This document shows positions 1 to 8,237 of a stretch of 41,409 bases of DNA, in pieces. Every line of letters begins with the position of its first letter. Positions within the stretch are counted from its first letter, which is position 1. Source of the stretch: Bacilli bacterium (GTDB taxonomy: Bacteria > Bacillota_I > Bacilli_A > RFN20 > CAG-826). Location of the stretch: the NCBI GenBank assembly GCA_023268805.1, contig JALRKT010000002.1, forward strand, positions 27,553 to 68,961, in the 5' to 3' direction. The position numbers and the translations under genes are program-made. Under the pieces are notes generated by a model that was not told the origin of the DNA, did not search any database, and saw only the letters and a list, made by a program, of their open reading frames with translations.

Positions 1-26
1 ATGACTGCAAATGATTTTTCTGCCAT
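1..26 (-). CDS. ktrA: KtrA-type potassium channel regulatory subunit (start only)
   Basis: Only the first eight codons plus two bases lie in the window, read leftward from ATG at 26-24: MAEKSFAV. This matches the start of the RCK/TrkA-N NAD-binding domain of KtrA proteins, where a hydrophobic strand leads into a GxGxxG motif that would lie outside the window. An AAAGGAG ribosome binding site sits at 36-30 and overlaps the stop codon of the adjacent ktrB, so the two genes are translationally coupled. KtrA would be the cytoplasmic nucleotide-binding ring that gates the KtrB pore. The call rests on the position after ktrB and this short N-terminus, so it is likely but not proven. Confidence 0.6.
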
Positions 27-36
27 GTGTGCTCCT

Positions 37-1422
37 TTAGCCGATCGGAATGTTGACTTCCACGTATTGGAAAGTACTTTCTTTATTCCAGCTTAATTTT
101 TCTGTAAAGATCGAGATGGCCGCGATCGGACCAATACGACCTAATAACATAATAATCGATAAGATGACTTTTGACGTATCGGATAAATATGGGGTAATGC
201 CTTCGGAGAAACCCACCGTTCCAAACGCGGAAACGACTTCAAATAAAATACTCGTCGCGGTTAAGGTTCCCACGGGATACGTGGTATTAAATTGTTCCAC
301 GTATTCCACAATTAAGATCATGATGATTAAGAAGAAGACAGAAATAATGATGAGGGCCATGGATTTGAGAATGGCTTCAATCGTAAAGGTTCGTTTAAAG
401 GCATGAACGCGTTTTCCGCGTAGGAGGGCCACAATGGCGAGAGCCACAATAAAGGTAGTTGTCGTTTTAATCCCGCCCCCGGTGGAAATGGGGTTGGCAC
501 CAATAAACATGAGTGCAATGATAAGATACTTACTCGCGTTGGTTAAATCACGAATGGAAACCACGGTTAATCCTGCGGTACGAGACGATACAGAGGTGAA
601 TAACGCATCACTCCACGTAAAATTCGGATGCACATTTAATTCGGTAAGTAATAAGGTGACTGTGCCCAAAGCGATTAAAATTCCGGTCATCGTTATTACA
701 ATGCGTGTATAGGTGCTAAAACGATGTTTATCGGAAAAGTCAATTTCCGCATCTTTTTTGGTAAAGAGTTTGGCCCGAATGACGGCCCAAATATCAAGAA
801 GGACTAAAAAGCCTAAGCCGCCACAAATGATGAGAATCATTGTCACGATGAGCACATTGGCATTGGTCGCATAGGCAATCAGACTTTGATCACCAAGAAT
901 ATCGAGTCCAGCATTGTTAAAGGCGGAGACGGCTAAGAAAAGCGATTGGAAGATGCCTTCTTCCCATCCCATATCTGGGATAAAGGTAAAACTATATAAG
1001 ATAGCGCCTACAGCGATAAAGCCTAAGGCGATAAAGATAATGTTTTTAATAAGCTTAATGGCCCCTTGCATGGTGGTAAGATTAAGCGCTTCTTTAAGAA
1101 GATAACGGTCCATGATGCCAATTTTTCGACCAAAGATAATCGTAAAAAACGTGAAGATGGTAATAATACCGAGACCACCGAGAACCATGAGAACCATGAG
1201 AACAGATTCACCGAACACGGTAAACTGAGCACTGACATCGGCATACACGGACAACCCCGTGACCGCGAGCGCTGAAGTGGCCATAAACAACGCATTAATA
1301 AAATTACCCCAAGATTGATCAGCATTCGCCCAGGGTGTCGACAAAAGAAAACTACCGATTAAAATGACCGAAATAAAACTAAGAAGTACGACTAGATAAG
1401 GGTTTTTTTGTAAGTTAATCAT
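37..1422 (-). CDS. ktrB: KtrB/TrkH-family potassium (or K+/Na+) transport pore subunit
   Basis: 461-residue membrane protein with about eight to ten hydrophobic segments and four pore-loop motifs in order: TGLS (55-58), NNAGLD (169-174), RTAGLT (281-286) and GTVGFS (401-406). Each carries the filter glycine of the TrkH/KtrB superfamily. The STGGGIKTTT stretch near 313-322 matches the intramembrane loop region of KtrB. The length is typical of KtrB (about 450). It would form the membrane pore that the KtrA ring, encoded just downstream, gates. The gene diverges from the ribosomal operon. Its TAGACA-17-TATAAT promoter lies so close that the mRNA leader would be only about 8 nt, and no Shine-Dalgarno is visible. 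Family assignment is firm; ion preference is inferred. Confidence 0.93.
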   Translation of the reverse strand: MINLQKNPYLVVLLSFISVILIGSFLLSTPWANADQSWGNFINALFMATSALAVTGLSVYADVSAQFTVFGESVLMVLMVLGGLGIITIFTFFTIIFGRKIGIMDRYLLKEALNLTTMQGAIKLIKNIIFIALGFIAVGAILYSFTFIPDMGWEEGIFQSLFLAVSAFNNAGLDILGDQSLIAYATNANVLIVTMILIICGGLGFLVLLDIWAVIRAKLFTKKDAEIDFSDKHRFSTYTRIVITMTGILIALGTVTLLLTELNVHPNFTWSDALFTSVSSRTAGLTVVSIRDLTNASKYLIIALMFIGANPISTGGGIKTTTTFIVALAIVALLRGKRVHAFKRTFTIEAILKSMALIIISVFFLIIMILIVEYVEQFNTTYPVGTLTATSILFEVVSAFGTVGFSEGITPYLSDTSKVILSIIMLLGRIGPIAAISIFTEKLSWNKESTFQYVEVNIPIG

Positions 1423-1437
1423 ATTTAACTCGGGGTT

Positions 1438-1466
1438 ATTATAGGATGATTCCCTGCGTTTGTCTA
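1438..1466 (-). promoter_or_regulatory. ktrB promoter, near-leaderless
   Basis: On the minus strand TAGACA (1466-1461), a 17-base spacer and TATAAT (1443-1438) form a good housekeeping-sigma promoter. The ATG at 1422-1420 is 15 bases beyond the -10 box, so the transcript would start about 8 nt before the start codon, and no AGGAGG-like site precedes it. Confidence 0.65.
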
Positions 1467-1506
1467 TGTTCGAAGCGGAATTGTGGATTTTTATGTGCGA
1501 TTTTTA

Positions 1507-1535
1507 TTGCATTTTTTAGCGAAGATGCGTATACT
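1507..1535 (+). promoter_or_regulatory. rplK operon promoter
   Basis: TTGCAT (1507-1512), 17-base spacer, TATACT (1530-1535). Start of transcription is expected near 1542, giving a leader of about 105 nt that contains an L1-binding-like structure before rplK. Confidence 0.7.
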
Positions 1536-1575
1536 TTTCAAGCATGGACTTTTGTCCAGCGAACTTGTTACATGC

Positions 1576-1605
1576 GTGGAAGGACCTGATTCGTCCGTTG
1601 ACCAC
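1576..1605 (+). promoter_or_regulatory. putative ribosomal protein L1 binding site in rplK leader
   Basis: GTGG (1576-1579) pairs with CCAC (1602-1605), and GGAC (1582-1585) pairs with GTCC (1593-1596). Between the two stems is an asymmetric internal loop, AA on the 5' side and GTTGA on the 3' side. This is the architecture of the L1 target in 23S rRNA and of L1 mRNA autoregulation sites. An almost identical layout recurs before rplA at 2068-2097. Not tested by folding software. Confidence 0.6.
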
Positions 1606-1647
1606 AGCACGAACTAGTTACAATTCACACAACAGGAGGATTGTCTC

Positions 1648-2064
1648 GTGGGAAAAAGAATCGCTAAAGTCGTCAAAATGGAACTTCCGGGTGGCGAAGC
1701 CAAACCAGGTCCAAAATTAGCCTCAGCTGGGATTTTAATGCCAAAATTCTGTACTGATTTCAATGCGAAAACGGCAGATAAGAAAGGGGAAGTCATTCCC
1801 GTCATCATTACGGCTTATGAAGATAAGTCCTTTGATTTTGTCATTAAAACGTCACCAGTCACTGGCTTAATCAAAAAAGCAGCAGGGATTGAAAAAGGTT
1901 CGAACAATGCCAAAACCACCAAAATTGGTAAACTCAAACGTTCGGACTTAAAGAAAATTGCTGAATACAAAATGCCCGATCTCAATGCCTATGATGTTGA
2001 ATCGGCGATGAAAATCATCGAAGGTTCTGCCCGTAACATGGGTGTAACCATCGACGAAGATTAA
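1648..2064 (+). CDS. rplK: Large ribosomal subunit protein uL11
   Basis: 138-residue L11, which forms the GTPase-associated centre of the 50S subunit with 23S rRNA helices 43/44. The start is GTG at 1648, chosen because AGGAGGA at 1634-1640 sits at the right distance and the protein then begins MGKRIAKV. The C-terminal RNA-binding domain is well conserved (KTSPVTGLIKKAAG, EIA-type helix, SARNMGV end). The N-terminal proline loop is unusual: the family's PAPPVGPALGQAG region reads PGPKLASAG (residues 20-28), about four residues shorter. That loop binds thiostrepton and helps activate RelA in other bacteria. I recall a similar shortening in mycoplasmas but could not check. First gene of the rplK-rplA unit; secE and nusG, often upstream, are absent here. 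Confidence 0.95.
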   Translation: MGKRIAKVVKMELPGGEAKPGPKLASAGILMPKFCTDFNAKTADKKGEVIPVIITAYEDKSFDFVIKTSPVTGLIKKAAGIEKGSNNAKTTKIGKLKRSDLKKIAEYKMPDLNAYDVESAMKIIEGSARNMGVTIDED

Positions 2065-2067
2065 ACC

Positions 2068-2097
2068 GTGGCAGAGCCTTACGCTCGTTATGACCAC
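2068..2097 (+). promoter_or_regulatory. putative ribosomal protein L1 binding site before rplA
   Basis: In the spacer between rplK and rplA, GTGG (2068-2071) pairs with CCAC (2094-2097) and GAGC (2074-2077) pairs with GCTC (2083-2086). The internal loop has CA on one side and GTTATGA on the other. It mimics the L1-binding helix of 23S rRNA and lies just upstream of the rplA ribosome binding site, so bound L1 could block its own translation. Confidence 0.7.
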
Positions 2098-2111
2098 AGA
2101 AGGAAATTAAT

Positions 2112-2798
2112 ATGAAACGCGGAAAAAAATACGTGGAAGCTGCCAAGCTCATCGATCCTAACAAACTTTACACGATTGCCGAAGCTGTCGAACTCGTGAA
2201 AAAAACTTCGACGGTTAAATTTGATGCAACCGTGGATGTCTCGTATCGTCTCAATGTCGACACGACCAAACAAGATCAACAAATTCGTGGGACCATCGTC
2301 TTACCTCACGGAAACGGTAAAACCAAAAAGATTTTAGCGGTGACCAACTCGAAGTTAGCAGATGCCCAAGCGGCTGGTGCTGACTTTGCCGGTGGTAAAG
2401 ATTTGCTGGAAAAAATCCAACGTGAAAACTGGTTTGACTTTGATGTCATCGTGGCCACGCCCGATATGATGGGTGAAATTGGTAAATTAGGGAAAGTATT
2501 AGGGCCAAAAGGCTTAATGCCAAATCCGAAAACCGGAACCGTTGCTTTGGATATTGCCAAAGCGATTAAAGATATTAAAGCGGGTAAAGTAGAATACCGT
2601 CTTGATAAAGAAGCCAATGTCGCCGTTTCCATCGGTCGCGTGAGTTTCTCTAGTGATAAACTTGCCGACAACTTACAACTTTTAACCGATACGCTCGTGA
2701 AAGCACGTCCTTCCTCTGTGAAAGGGGCGTTCTTCAAATCCGCAGCCATCCATACGACCATGGGGCCGGCGATCAAGTTTACATTCGACGGTCGATAA
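2112..2798 (+). CDS. rplA: Large ribosomal subunit protein uL1
   Basis: 228-residue L1, the usual bacterial length. It forms the mobile L1 stalk at the exit side of the 50S subunit and, in many bacteria, represses its own mRNA. Characteristic stretches are visible: the [21 protein letters not shown] segment near residues 123-144 and the MGPAIK motif close to the end. ATG at 2112 follows a GAAGGAAATT ribosome binding site. It is the second gene of the rplK-rplA unit; the preceding spacer contains an L1-binding-like stem-loop, which fits autogenous control. No unusual residues noticed. Confidence 0.96.
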   Translation: MKRGKKYVEAAKLIDPNKLYTIAEAVELVKKTSTVKFDATVDVSYRLNVDTTKQDQQIRGTIVLPHGNGKTKKILAVTNSKLADAQAAGADFAGGKDLLEKIQRENWFDFDVIVATPDMMGEIGKLGKVLGPKGLMPNPKTGTVALDIAKAIKDIKAGKVEYRLDKEANVAVSIGRVSFSSDKLADNLQLLTDTLVKARPSSVKGAFFKSAAIHTTMGPAIKFTFDGR

Positions 2799-2804
2799 TT
2801 ACAT

Positions 2805-2910
2805 TGTTTGAGCGCTCGATAGAACCAAAGACAGCAACGGCCACGTGGCTTAATCAAGTTGCCGAGGAAGATATCTTAGGATAGTCACTCATTGGATTCA
2901 GAGCTCAAAA
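2805..2910 (+). ncRNA. L10 ribosomal leader (rplJL mRNA leader)
   Basis: The 142-base gap before rplJ contains ACCAAAGACAGCAACGG (about 2823-2839), GGCTTAATCAAG and TTGCCGAGGAAGATATC. These match the conserved core of the L10 leader found in Firmicutes, where the L10-L12 complex binds a kink-turn to repress rplJ and rplL. The core seen is 2822-2875; the outer limits given are approximate. Confidence 0.8.
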
Positions 2911-2940
2911 GATAAAACTAATGTCCAAGGAGGTGACAGA

Positions 2941-3444
2941 ATGAACAAGGAAATCTTAAAACAAAAAGAAGCCCTCGTATCGGAAGTGGAAGCACTTGCG
3001 AAAGCCAGTGGTTCTGTGTTGATTGTCAGTTATCAAAAAATGACTGTTGCAGAACTTTCCGAATTACGTCTTACGTTACGTAAGATTAACTCCAAGTTTG
3101 CCGTCTATAAAAATACGATGGTCCGTCGGGCAACCGATAAGCTTGGTGTCAACGATGCAACGTTAGATGAAACCTTAAATGGTCCAAACGGCTTCATTTT
3201 TACCGAAGATGCACTTGAAGGGAGTAAAGCGGTCGTTAAATTCGCCAAGAAAAACGAAAAGCTCATCCTCAAAGGTGCACTTCAAGATGGAAAGTTCCTC
3301 TCGGCCGATCAAGTCAAAGTGCTTGCGTCGTTACCTGGAAGAGAACAATTGTTATCGATGCTCGCATCGGCCTTACAAGGTCCGATTCGCAAGTTGGCTG
3401 TCGCGGTGAAAGCTGTGGCTGACAAACCTGCCGCGAATGCCTAA
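2941..3444 (+). CDS. rplJ: Large ribosomal subunit protein uL10
   Basis: 167-residue L10, the stalk base protein that binds 23S rRNA with its N-terminal domain and carries L7/L12 dimers on its C-terminal helix. The KNTMVRRA segment (about residues 58-65) and the LPGREQLLSMLASALQGPI region near the end are typical of the family. A strong AAGGAGGTGA ribosome binding site ends six bases before ATG 2941. The gene follows an L10 leader, so its translation, and that of rplL 28 bases downstream, is probably controlled by the L10-L12 complex. Confidence 0.96.
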   Translation: MNKEILKQKEALVSEVEALAKASGSVLIVSYQKMTVAELSELRLTLRKINSKFAVYKNTMVRRATDKLGVNDATLDETLNGPNGFIFTEDALEGSKAVVKFAKKNEKLILKGALQDGKFLSADQVKVLASLPGREQLLSMLASALQGPIRKLAVAVKAVADKPAANA

Positions 3445-3472
3445 ACTACACTAGCTATTGGAGGAAATAAAC

Positions 3473-3850
3473 ATGGCTAAATTAACACAAGAAGAAATCA
3501 TTGCCGCCGTCAAAGAAATGACCGTTGTTGAACTCAACGATCTCGTCAAAGCGATTGAAACCGAATTCGGTGTCACCGCTGCTGCTCCCGTTGCCGTTGC
3601 AGCTGCTCCTGCTGAAGAAGCTGGCGCTGCCAAAGGACCCACCGAAGTGACCTTAACCTTAAAAGCCGCGGGTGCACAAAAAGTTGCGGTCATTAAAGCC
3701 GTCCAAGCCATTACCGGCTTAGGCTTAATGGATGCCAAAAAACTCGTCGACGCCGTCCCAAGCAAAATCAAGGAAAACATCTCTCCTGTGGAAGCAGAAG
3801 AACACAAAAAAGCCTTGGTTGCTGCCGGTGCTGAAGTCGAAATCAAATAA
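3473..3850 (+). CDS. rplL: Large ribosomal subunit protein bL12 (L7/L12)
   Basis: 125-residue stalk protein that recruits and stimulates translation GTPases. The start is ATG 3473 ([10 protein letters not shown]) because GGAGG at 3460-3464 is correctly spaced; the frame is open further upstream from a TTG at 3458, but that codon overlaps the ribosome binding site. N-terminal dimerisation domain (about 1-35), an Ala-rich hinge (about 36-58), then the globular C-terminal domain with [20 protein letters not shown]. It is followed by a hairpin at 3871-3898 that probably lowers read-through into the methyltransferase and RNA polymerase genes. Confidence 0.96.
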   Translation: MAKLTQEEIIAAVKEMTVVELNDLVKAIETEFGVTAAAPVAVAAAPAEEAGAAKGPTEVTLTLKAAGAQKVAVIKAVQAITGLGLMDAKKLVDAVPSKIKENISPVEAEEHKKALVAAGAEVEIK

Positions 3851-3870
3851 GCTTTTTCTTACGTTAAAAC

Positions 3871-3898
3871 AACCTGCCTTTTTCGGAAGGCAGGTTTT
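3871..3898 (+). terminator. Partial terminator/attenuator after rplL
   Basis: AACCTGCCTT (3871-3880) and AAGGCAGGTT (3887-3896) form a 10-bp stem with a six-base loop, followed by only a short T run (3895-3898). The downstream gene's AAGGAGGG site starts 11 bases later with no room for a clear promoter, so it probably acts as an attenuator between rplL and rpoBC. Confidence 0.65.
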
Positions 3899-3919
3899 CC
3901 TAATTATGAAGGAGGGTGC

Positions 3920-4513
3920 ATGAGCGGACAATATTTTGAAAATCAATCGGTTAAAGATGATAAAAAATATACCGTCCAATTCACGCTTGCCCAACGTACC
4001 TATACCCTTCATGCGAGCCGCGGGGTCTTTTCTAAGAAAGCCCTCGATACCGGTACCGAGATTCTCCTTAAGATTTTATTGCAAGAAACCTTAAGCGGAT
4101 CGTTCTTAGACCTTGGCTGTGGATATGGCCCGGTCGGATGTGTCATGGCAAGTGTCCATCCCGAACTCGACGTTACGCTTGTCGACATCAACCATCGAGC
4201 GGTGGCGGATGCCTTACATAACGCTCAACAACTTGGTTTGGATCTCCAAGGTGTGGTCAGTGATGGATTGGACGAATTGTCACGAATGTTTGATGGGATT
4301 GCCTTTAATCCTCCCATTCGTGCCGGGAAACAATCGATTTACAACCTCTACCGACAAAGCAAGGAGCATCTTGCCCCTTCCGGTGCCCTCTATGTGGTGA
4401 TTCGTAAGGATAAAGGTGCGTTATCGCATGTCACGTATTTAGAAACGCTGTTTTCTAAGGTGACGCTATTGACACGGGACAAAGGCTATCACGTGTACAA
4501 AGCAATCGTTTAA
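3920..4513 (+). CDS. Class I SAM-dependent methyltransferase, RsmC/YbxB-like
   Basis: 197 residues. The SAM-binding motif I is FLDLGCGYGPVG (about residues 56-67), an acidic strand end VTLVDIN follows, and the catalytic-type motif is AFNPPIR (about 133-139), where N6/N2-methyltransferases have NPP(F/Y). This is the RsmC-like family that methylates guanine in 16S rRNA or related substrates. In Bacillus subtilis the homologue ybxB lies in the same place between rplL and rpoB, which supports orthology. ATG 3920 follows AAGGAGGG. It has the single-domain (YbxB) length, not the double-domain E. coli RsmC length. The exact RNA target cannot be read from the sequence. Confidence 0.85.
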   Translation: MSGQYFENQSVKDDKKYTVQFTLAQRTYTLHASRGVFSKKALDTGTEILLKILLQETLSGSFLDLGCGYGPVGCVMASVHPELDVTLVDINHRAVADALHNAQQLGLDLQGVVSDGLDELSRMFDGIAFNPPIRAGKQSIYNLYRQSKEHLAPSGALYVVIRKDKGALSHVTYLETLFSKVTLLTRDKGYHVYKAIV

Positions 4514-4525
4514 AGGAGATTTGCA

Positions 4526-7500
4526 ATGGCAAAAGCAACAACGAAGACGACAAAAAAAGTGAAATTAGGTCGCAATAATCCCGCGTTAACCTCCCCGTTA
4601 AAAATTGGGGTCGGTGGGGAACGTAATTATAAGGAAATGGATAACAATCGAGTGAATTACTCGAAGATTTCTGGAACCTTACCGTTACCTAACCTTGTGG
4701 AAGTCCAAACGCAATCGTACCAATGGTTATTGGAACAAGGGTTGGATGAAGCATTACGTGATATTTTCCCGATTGATAATTATGCAGAAACATTGACCTT
4801 AGAATATTTAGGGTTCCGTTTTGATGCCCCTGCCTATTCGTATTTAGAATGTAAAGACCGTGATATGACCTATTCGGTCCCTTTACGTGTCAATTTACGA
4901 TTGATCTTTAAAGAAGATGGCAACATCAAAGAATCGGAAGTTTTCTTAGGGGACTTCCCTTTAATGACGGACTCAGGAACCTTTATTGTCAATGGGGTTG
5001 AAAAAGTCATCGTTAGCCAAATTCGGCGTTCACCGGGCGCTTATTTATCGAAGGCGATGGATAAAACGGGTAAATTCCTTTTCAAAGCGGACCTTATTCC
5101 GATGCGCGGAACGTGGTTAGAATTTGAATCGGATGCCAAAGATGTGTTATCCGTACGTATTGACCGTCAACGTAAAATGTACGCGTCGATCCTCTTGAAA
5201 GCCTTATTAGCGATCGATGAATCGACCTTAGAAGGTTCGAATAAAGAACAACGTACGCTCGATTACGCTAAAAAACTCCAACAACTCATTATCGACTTAT
5301 TTGGGGAAAAAGAAATTCTTTTAAACACCTTGAATAAAGACGTCGATACCACGACGACCAACTTAGCGCTCAATTCGATTTTTGCCAAAATGAAACCAGG
5401 AGAACCTCGTACGGATGACGGGATCACCAATTTTTTAGTGCAAAAATTCTTTGATGCCAAACGGTATAACTTAGGTATGGCTGGACGTTATAAATACAGC
5501 AAAAAATTAGGCGTTTATAACCGTCTTCATGGCCGTGTTCTTGCGGAAGATTTAATCGATGCCAATGATGAAGTTCGTTTCGCTAAAGACACGCTTTTAA
5601 CGAAAGAAATTGTTGAAACCTTACGCCAAGAACGCTTCTTTGAACAAGGCGCTCATCAACTTACCGTGACGGTCAATAGTGACCTTCACCCGGCAGCCAA
5701 TGTGAATCTTGTCAAAGTCTATCCCAATGAAAAGAAAGAAACGATTGCCCATATCGTGGGAACGGATCTCAACCTCACCGATGAAACCGTCACCATTCCG
5801 GATATGCTTGCTACATTCTCCTATTTCTTAAATCTCATGGATGGTTTTGGGGACACCGATGATATCGATCACTTAGCCAACCGCCGTATTCACTCGGTGG
5901 GTGAACTTATTCAAAACCGTTTCCGTTTAGGGTTATCCAAAATGGCGAAATCCATTCGCGAAAAAATGTCGATCTCTGATATTACGAATGTGACGCCACA
6001 AAGCTTGGTGAATATCAAACCTTTAACGGCGCAAATTAAAGAGTTTTTCTCCACTGATCCGTTAGCCCAATTCATGGATCAAACGAATCCCTTAGCCGAA
6101 CTTGCCAATAAACGTCGTATCTCGGCGTTAGGAAGCGGCGGGATTAAACGTGACCGTGCGTCCTTTGACGTCCGTGACGTTCACTTCTCTCACTATGGTC
6201 GTATTTGTCCGATTGAAACCCCTGAAGGTCAAAACATCGGGCTCATTACAAACCTGGCGACCTATGCCAAAGTGAACCATTATGGGTTCATTGAAACACC
6301 GTACCGAAAAGTCGATCAAAAGACCGGTAAAGTGTTAGAAACAACCGAATACTTATCCGCGGAACAAGAACGTCCATTTATCATCGCTCAAGCCTCCAAT
6401 AAATTAAATAAAGACGGAAGCTTTGTTGATGAACGTGTGGTTGCCCGTTTCAATGGGGATAACATTTTAGTCTCACCCCAAGAAGTCGATTACATGGATG
6501 TTTCACCGAAACAAGTCGTCTCGGTGGCCTCGGCCTGTATTCCTTTCTTGGAAAACGACGATACCACACGTGCCTTGATGGGTGCCAACATGCAACGTCA
6601 AGCGTTACCGTTATTGAAACCACAAGCCCCGTTTGTCGGCACCGGGATGGAACACTCCATCGCCCGTGACTCCGGTCTTGCGGTGATTGCGGCCCATGAC
6701 GGGGTGGTGACGTATGTCGATAGCCGTTCGGTGACTGTCAAATCGGATGCCGATGGTCAAGACGTCTCCTATCCTTTACAAAAATTCAACCGTTCCAACC
6801 AAGGAACATGCATTAACCAAGTGGCGATTGTCAAACCCGGTCAAAAAGTCTTAGCCGGTCAAATTCTTGCCGACGGTCCGGCGATGGATCAAGGCGATTT
6901 AGCCCTTGGTCAAAACGTGACCATCGCCTTCATGACCTGGAATGGTTATAACTATGAAGACGCGGTCATTATGTCAGAACGCCTTGTCAAAGACGATGTG
7001 TATACGTCAATTCATATCGAAGAACACACGCTGGAATGCCGTATGACTAAACTCGGTAAAGAAACGATTACCCGTGATATTCCTTCGACGTCCGAAGAAG
7101 CCAAAGCGTTCCTCGATGAACGCGGAATTATTATTCCTGGTGCCGAAGTCAAAGAAGGCGATATTCTCGTTGGTAAAACCACGCCAAAAGGTCAAACCGA
7201 ACCTTCCAGTGAAGAAAAATTACTTCGCGCGATTTTCTCCGAAAAAACCAAAGATGATAAAGATTCCTCCCTCCGTGTTCCACATGGTGGGGCAGGGATT
7301 GTGTTAGACGTCAAAATCTTCTCCCGTGAACGAGGGGATGAACTCGCTCCCGGTGTCGAAGAAGTGGTCCGCGTGTACATCGTCCAAAAACGCAAGATCT
7401 CCGAAGGGGATAAGATGTCAGGACGTCACGGGAACAAAGGGGTTATCTCGCGTATTCTTCCGGTGGAAGATATGCCATTCTTACCCGATGGTACCCCCGT

Positions 7501-8224
7501 CGATATTATGTTAAACCCGCTTGGGGTTCCGAGCCGTATGAACATTGGTCAAATTCTTGAAATCCATTTAGGGATGGCCGCCAAAAAACTCGGCATGAAA
7601 ATTGCCACCCCTGTCTTTGATGGGATTACCAATAGCGAAATCATGGATCTCATGAAAAAAGCCGACCTCGATGAAGATGGTAAATCCATCCTCTTTGATG
7701 GTCGTACGGGGGATGCGTTTGATGAACGTATTTCTGTCGGGGTCATGTACATGATTAAACTCGTCCACATGGTCGATGATAAGTTACATGCTCGTGCGAC
7801 AGGACCATATAGCTTAGTCACCCAACAACCGTTAGGTGGGAAAGCACAAAATGGGGGTCAACGTTTCGGGGAAATGGAAGTCTGGGCGCTGGAAGCGTAT
7901 GGGGCTGCCAATACCTTACAAGAAATTCTTACCATTAAATCCGATGACCGTGTCGGTCGTCGTAAGACGTATGAAGCGATCATTAAAGATCGTGACATCC
8001 CGAATCCAGGTATTCCTGAATCGTTTAAGGTTCTGCAAAAAGAACTGCAAGCGTTGGCGATTGATGTCCGACTTTATGACGAAACCAACCAAGAAATGGA
8101 TATGGAACAATTATCCAAACAAGCGCTGGCCGAGGAACGTAAGATTAATTCCTCCATTCGCGCGATTACCTCAGAATCCGTGATCGATTTCAATGAAAAC
8201 GACATGGTCGATGAAGAAGAATAA
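4526..8224 (+). CDS. rpoB: DNA-directed RNA polymerase subunit beta
   Basis: 1232 residues, about normal for the compact Firmicutes form. Forms the core RNA polymerase with beta' (next gene). Visible landmarks include the rifampicin-binding cluster [18 protein letters not shown] at about residues 516-533, the [18 protein letters not shown] stretch, GYNYEDA, and [10 protein letters not shown]. The residue equivalent to E. coli His526 is Asn (codon AAT at 6107-6109, residue 528), and positions equivalent to Asn518 and Ser512 are Thr and Ala. Asn526 is the change linked to natural rifampicin insensitivity in Spiroplasma and other Mollicutes. ATG 4526 follows AAAGGAGATTTG. The stop overlaps the ribosome binding site of rpoC. 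Confidence 0.98.
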   Translation: MAKATTKTTKKVKLGRNNPALTSPLKIGVGGERNYKEMDNNRVNYSKISGTLPLPNLVEVQTQSYQWLLEQGLDEALRDIFPIDNYAETLTLEYLGFRFDAPAYSYLECKDRDMTYSVPLRVNLRLIFKEDGNIKESEVFLGDFPLMTDSGTFIVNGVEKVIVSQIRRSPGAYLSKAMDKTGKFLFKADLIPMRGTWLEFESDAKDVLSVRIDRQRKMYASILLKALLAIDESTLEGSNKEQRTLDYAKKLQQLIIDLFGEKEILLNTLNKDVDTTTTNLALNSIFAKMKPGEPRTDDGITNFLVQKFFDAKRYNLGMAGRYKYSKKLGVYNRLHGRVLAEDLIDANDEVRFAKDTLLTKEIVETLRQERFFEQGAHQLTVTVNSDLHPAANVNLVKVYPNEKKETIAHIVGTDLNLTDETVTIPDMLATFSYFLNLMDGFGDTDDIDHLANRRIHSVGELIQNRFRLGLSKMAKSIREKMSISDITNVTPQSLVNIKPLTAQIKEFFSTDPLAQFMDQTNPLAELANKRRISALGSGGIKRDRASFDVRDVHFSHYGRICPIETPEGQNIGLITNLATYAKVNHYGFIETPYRKVDQKTGKVLETTEYLSAEQERPFIIAQASNKLNKDGSFVDERVVARFNGDNILVSPQEVDYMDVSPKQVVSVASACIPFLENDDTTRALMGANMQRQALPLLKPQAPFVGTGMEHSIARDSGLAVIAAHDGVVTYVDSRSVTVKSDADGQDVSYPLQKFNRSNQGTCINQVAIVKPGQKVLAGQILADGPAMDQGDLALGQNVTIAFMTWNGYNYEDAVIMSERLVKDDVYTSIHIEEHTLECRMTKLGKETITRDIPSTSEEAKAFLDERGIIIPGAEVKEGDILVGKTTPKGQTEPSSEEKLLRAIFSEKTKDDKDSSLRVPHGGAGIVLDVKIFSRERGDELAPGVEEVVRVYIVQKRKISEGDKMSGRHGNKGVISRILPVEDMPFLPDGTPVDIMLNPLGVPSRMNIGQILEIHLGMAAKKLGMKIATPVFDGITNSEIMDLMKKADLDEDGKSILFDGRTGDAFDERISVGVMYMIKLVHMVDDKLHARATGPYSLVTQQPLGGKAQNGGQRFGEMEVWALEAYGAANTLQEILTIKSDDRVGRRKTYEAIIKDRDIPNPGIPESFKVLQKELQALAIDVRLYDETNQEMDMEQLSKQALAEERKINSSIRAITSESVIDFNENDMVDEEE

Positions 8225-8237
8225 GGAGGACATGAAC

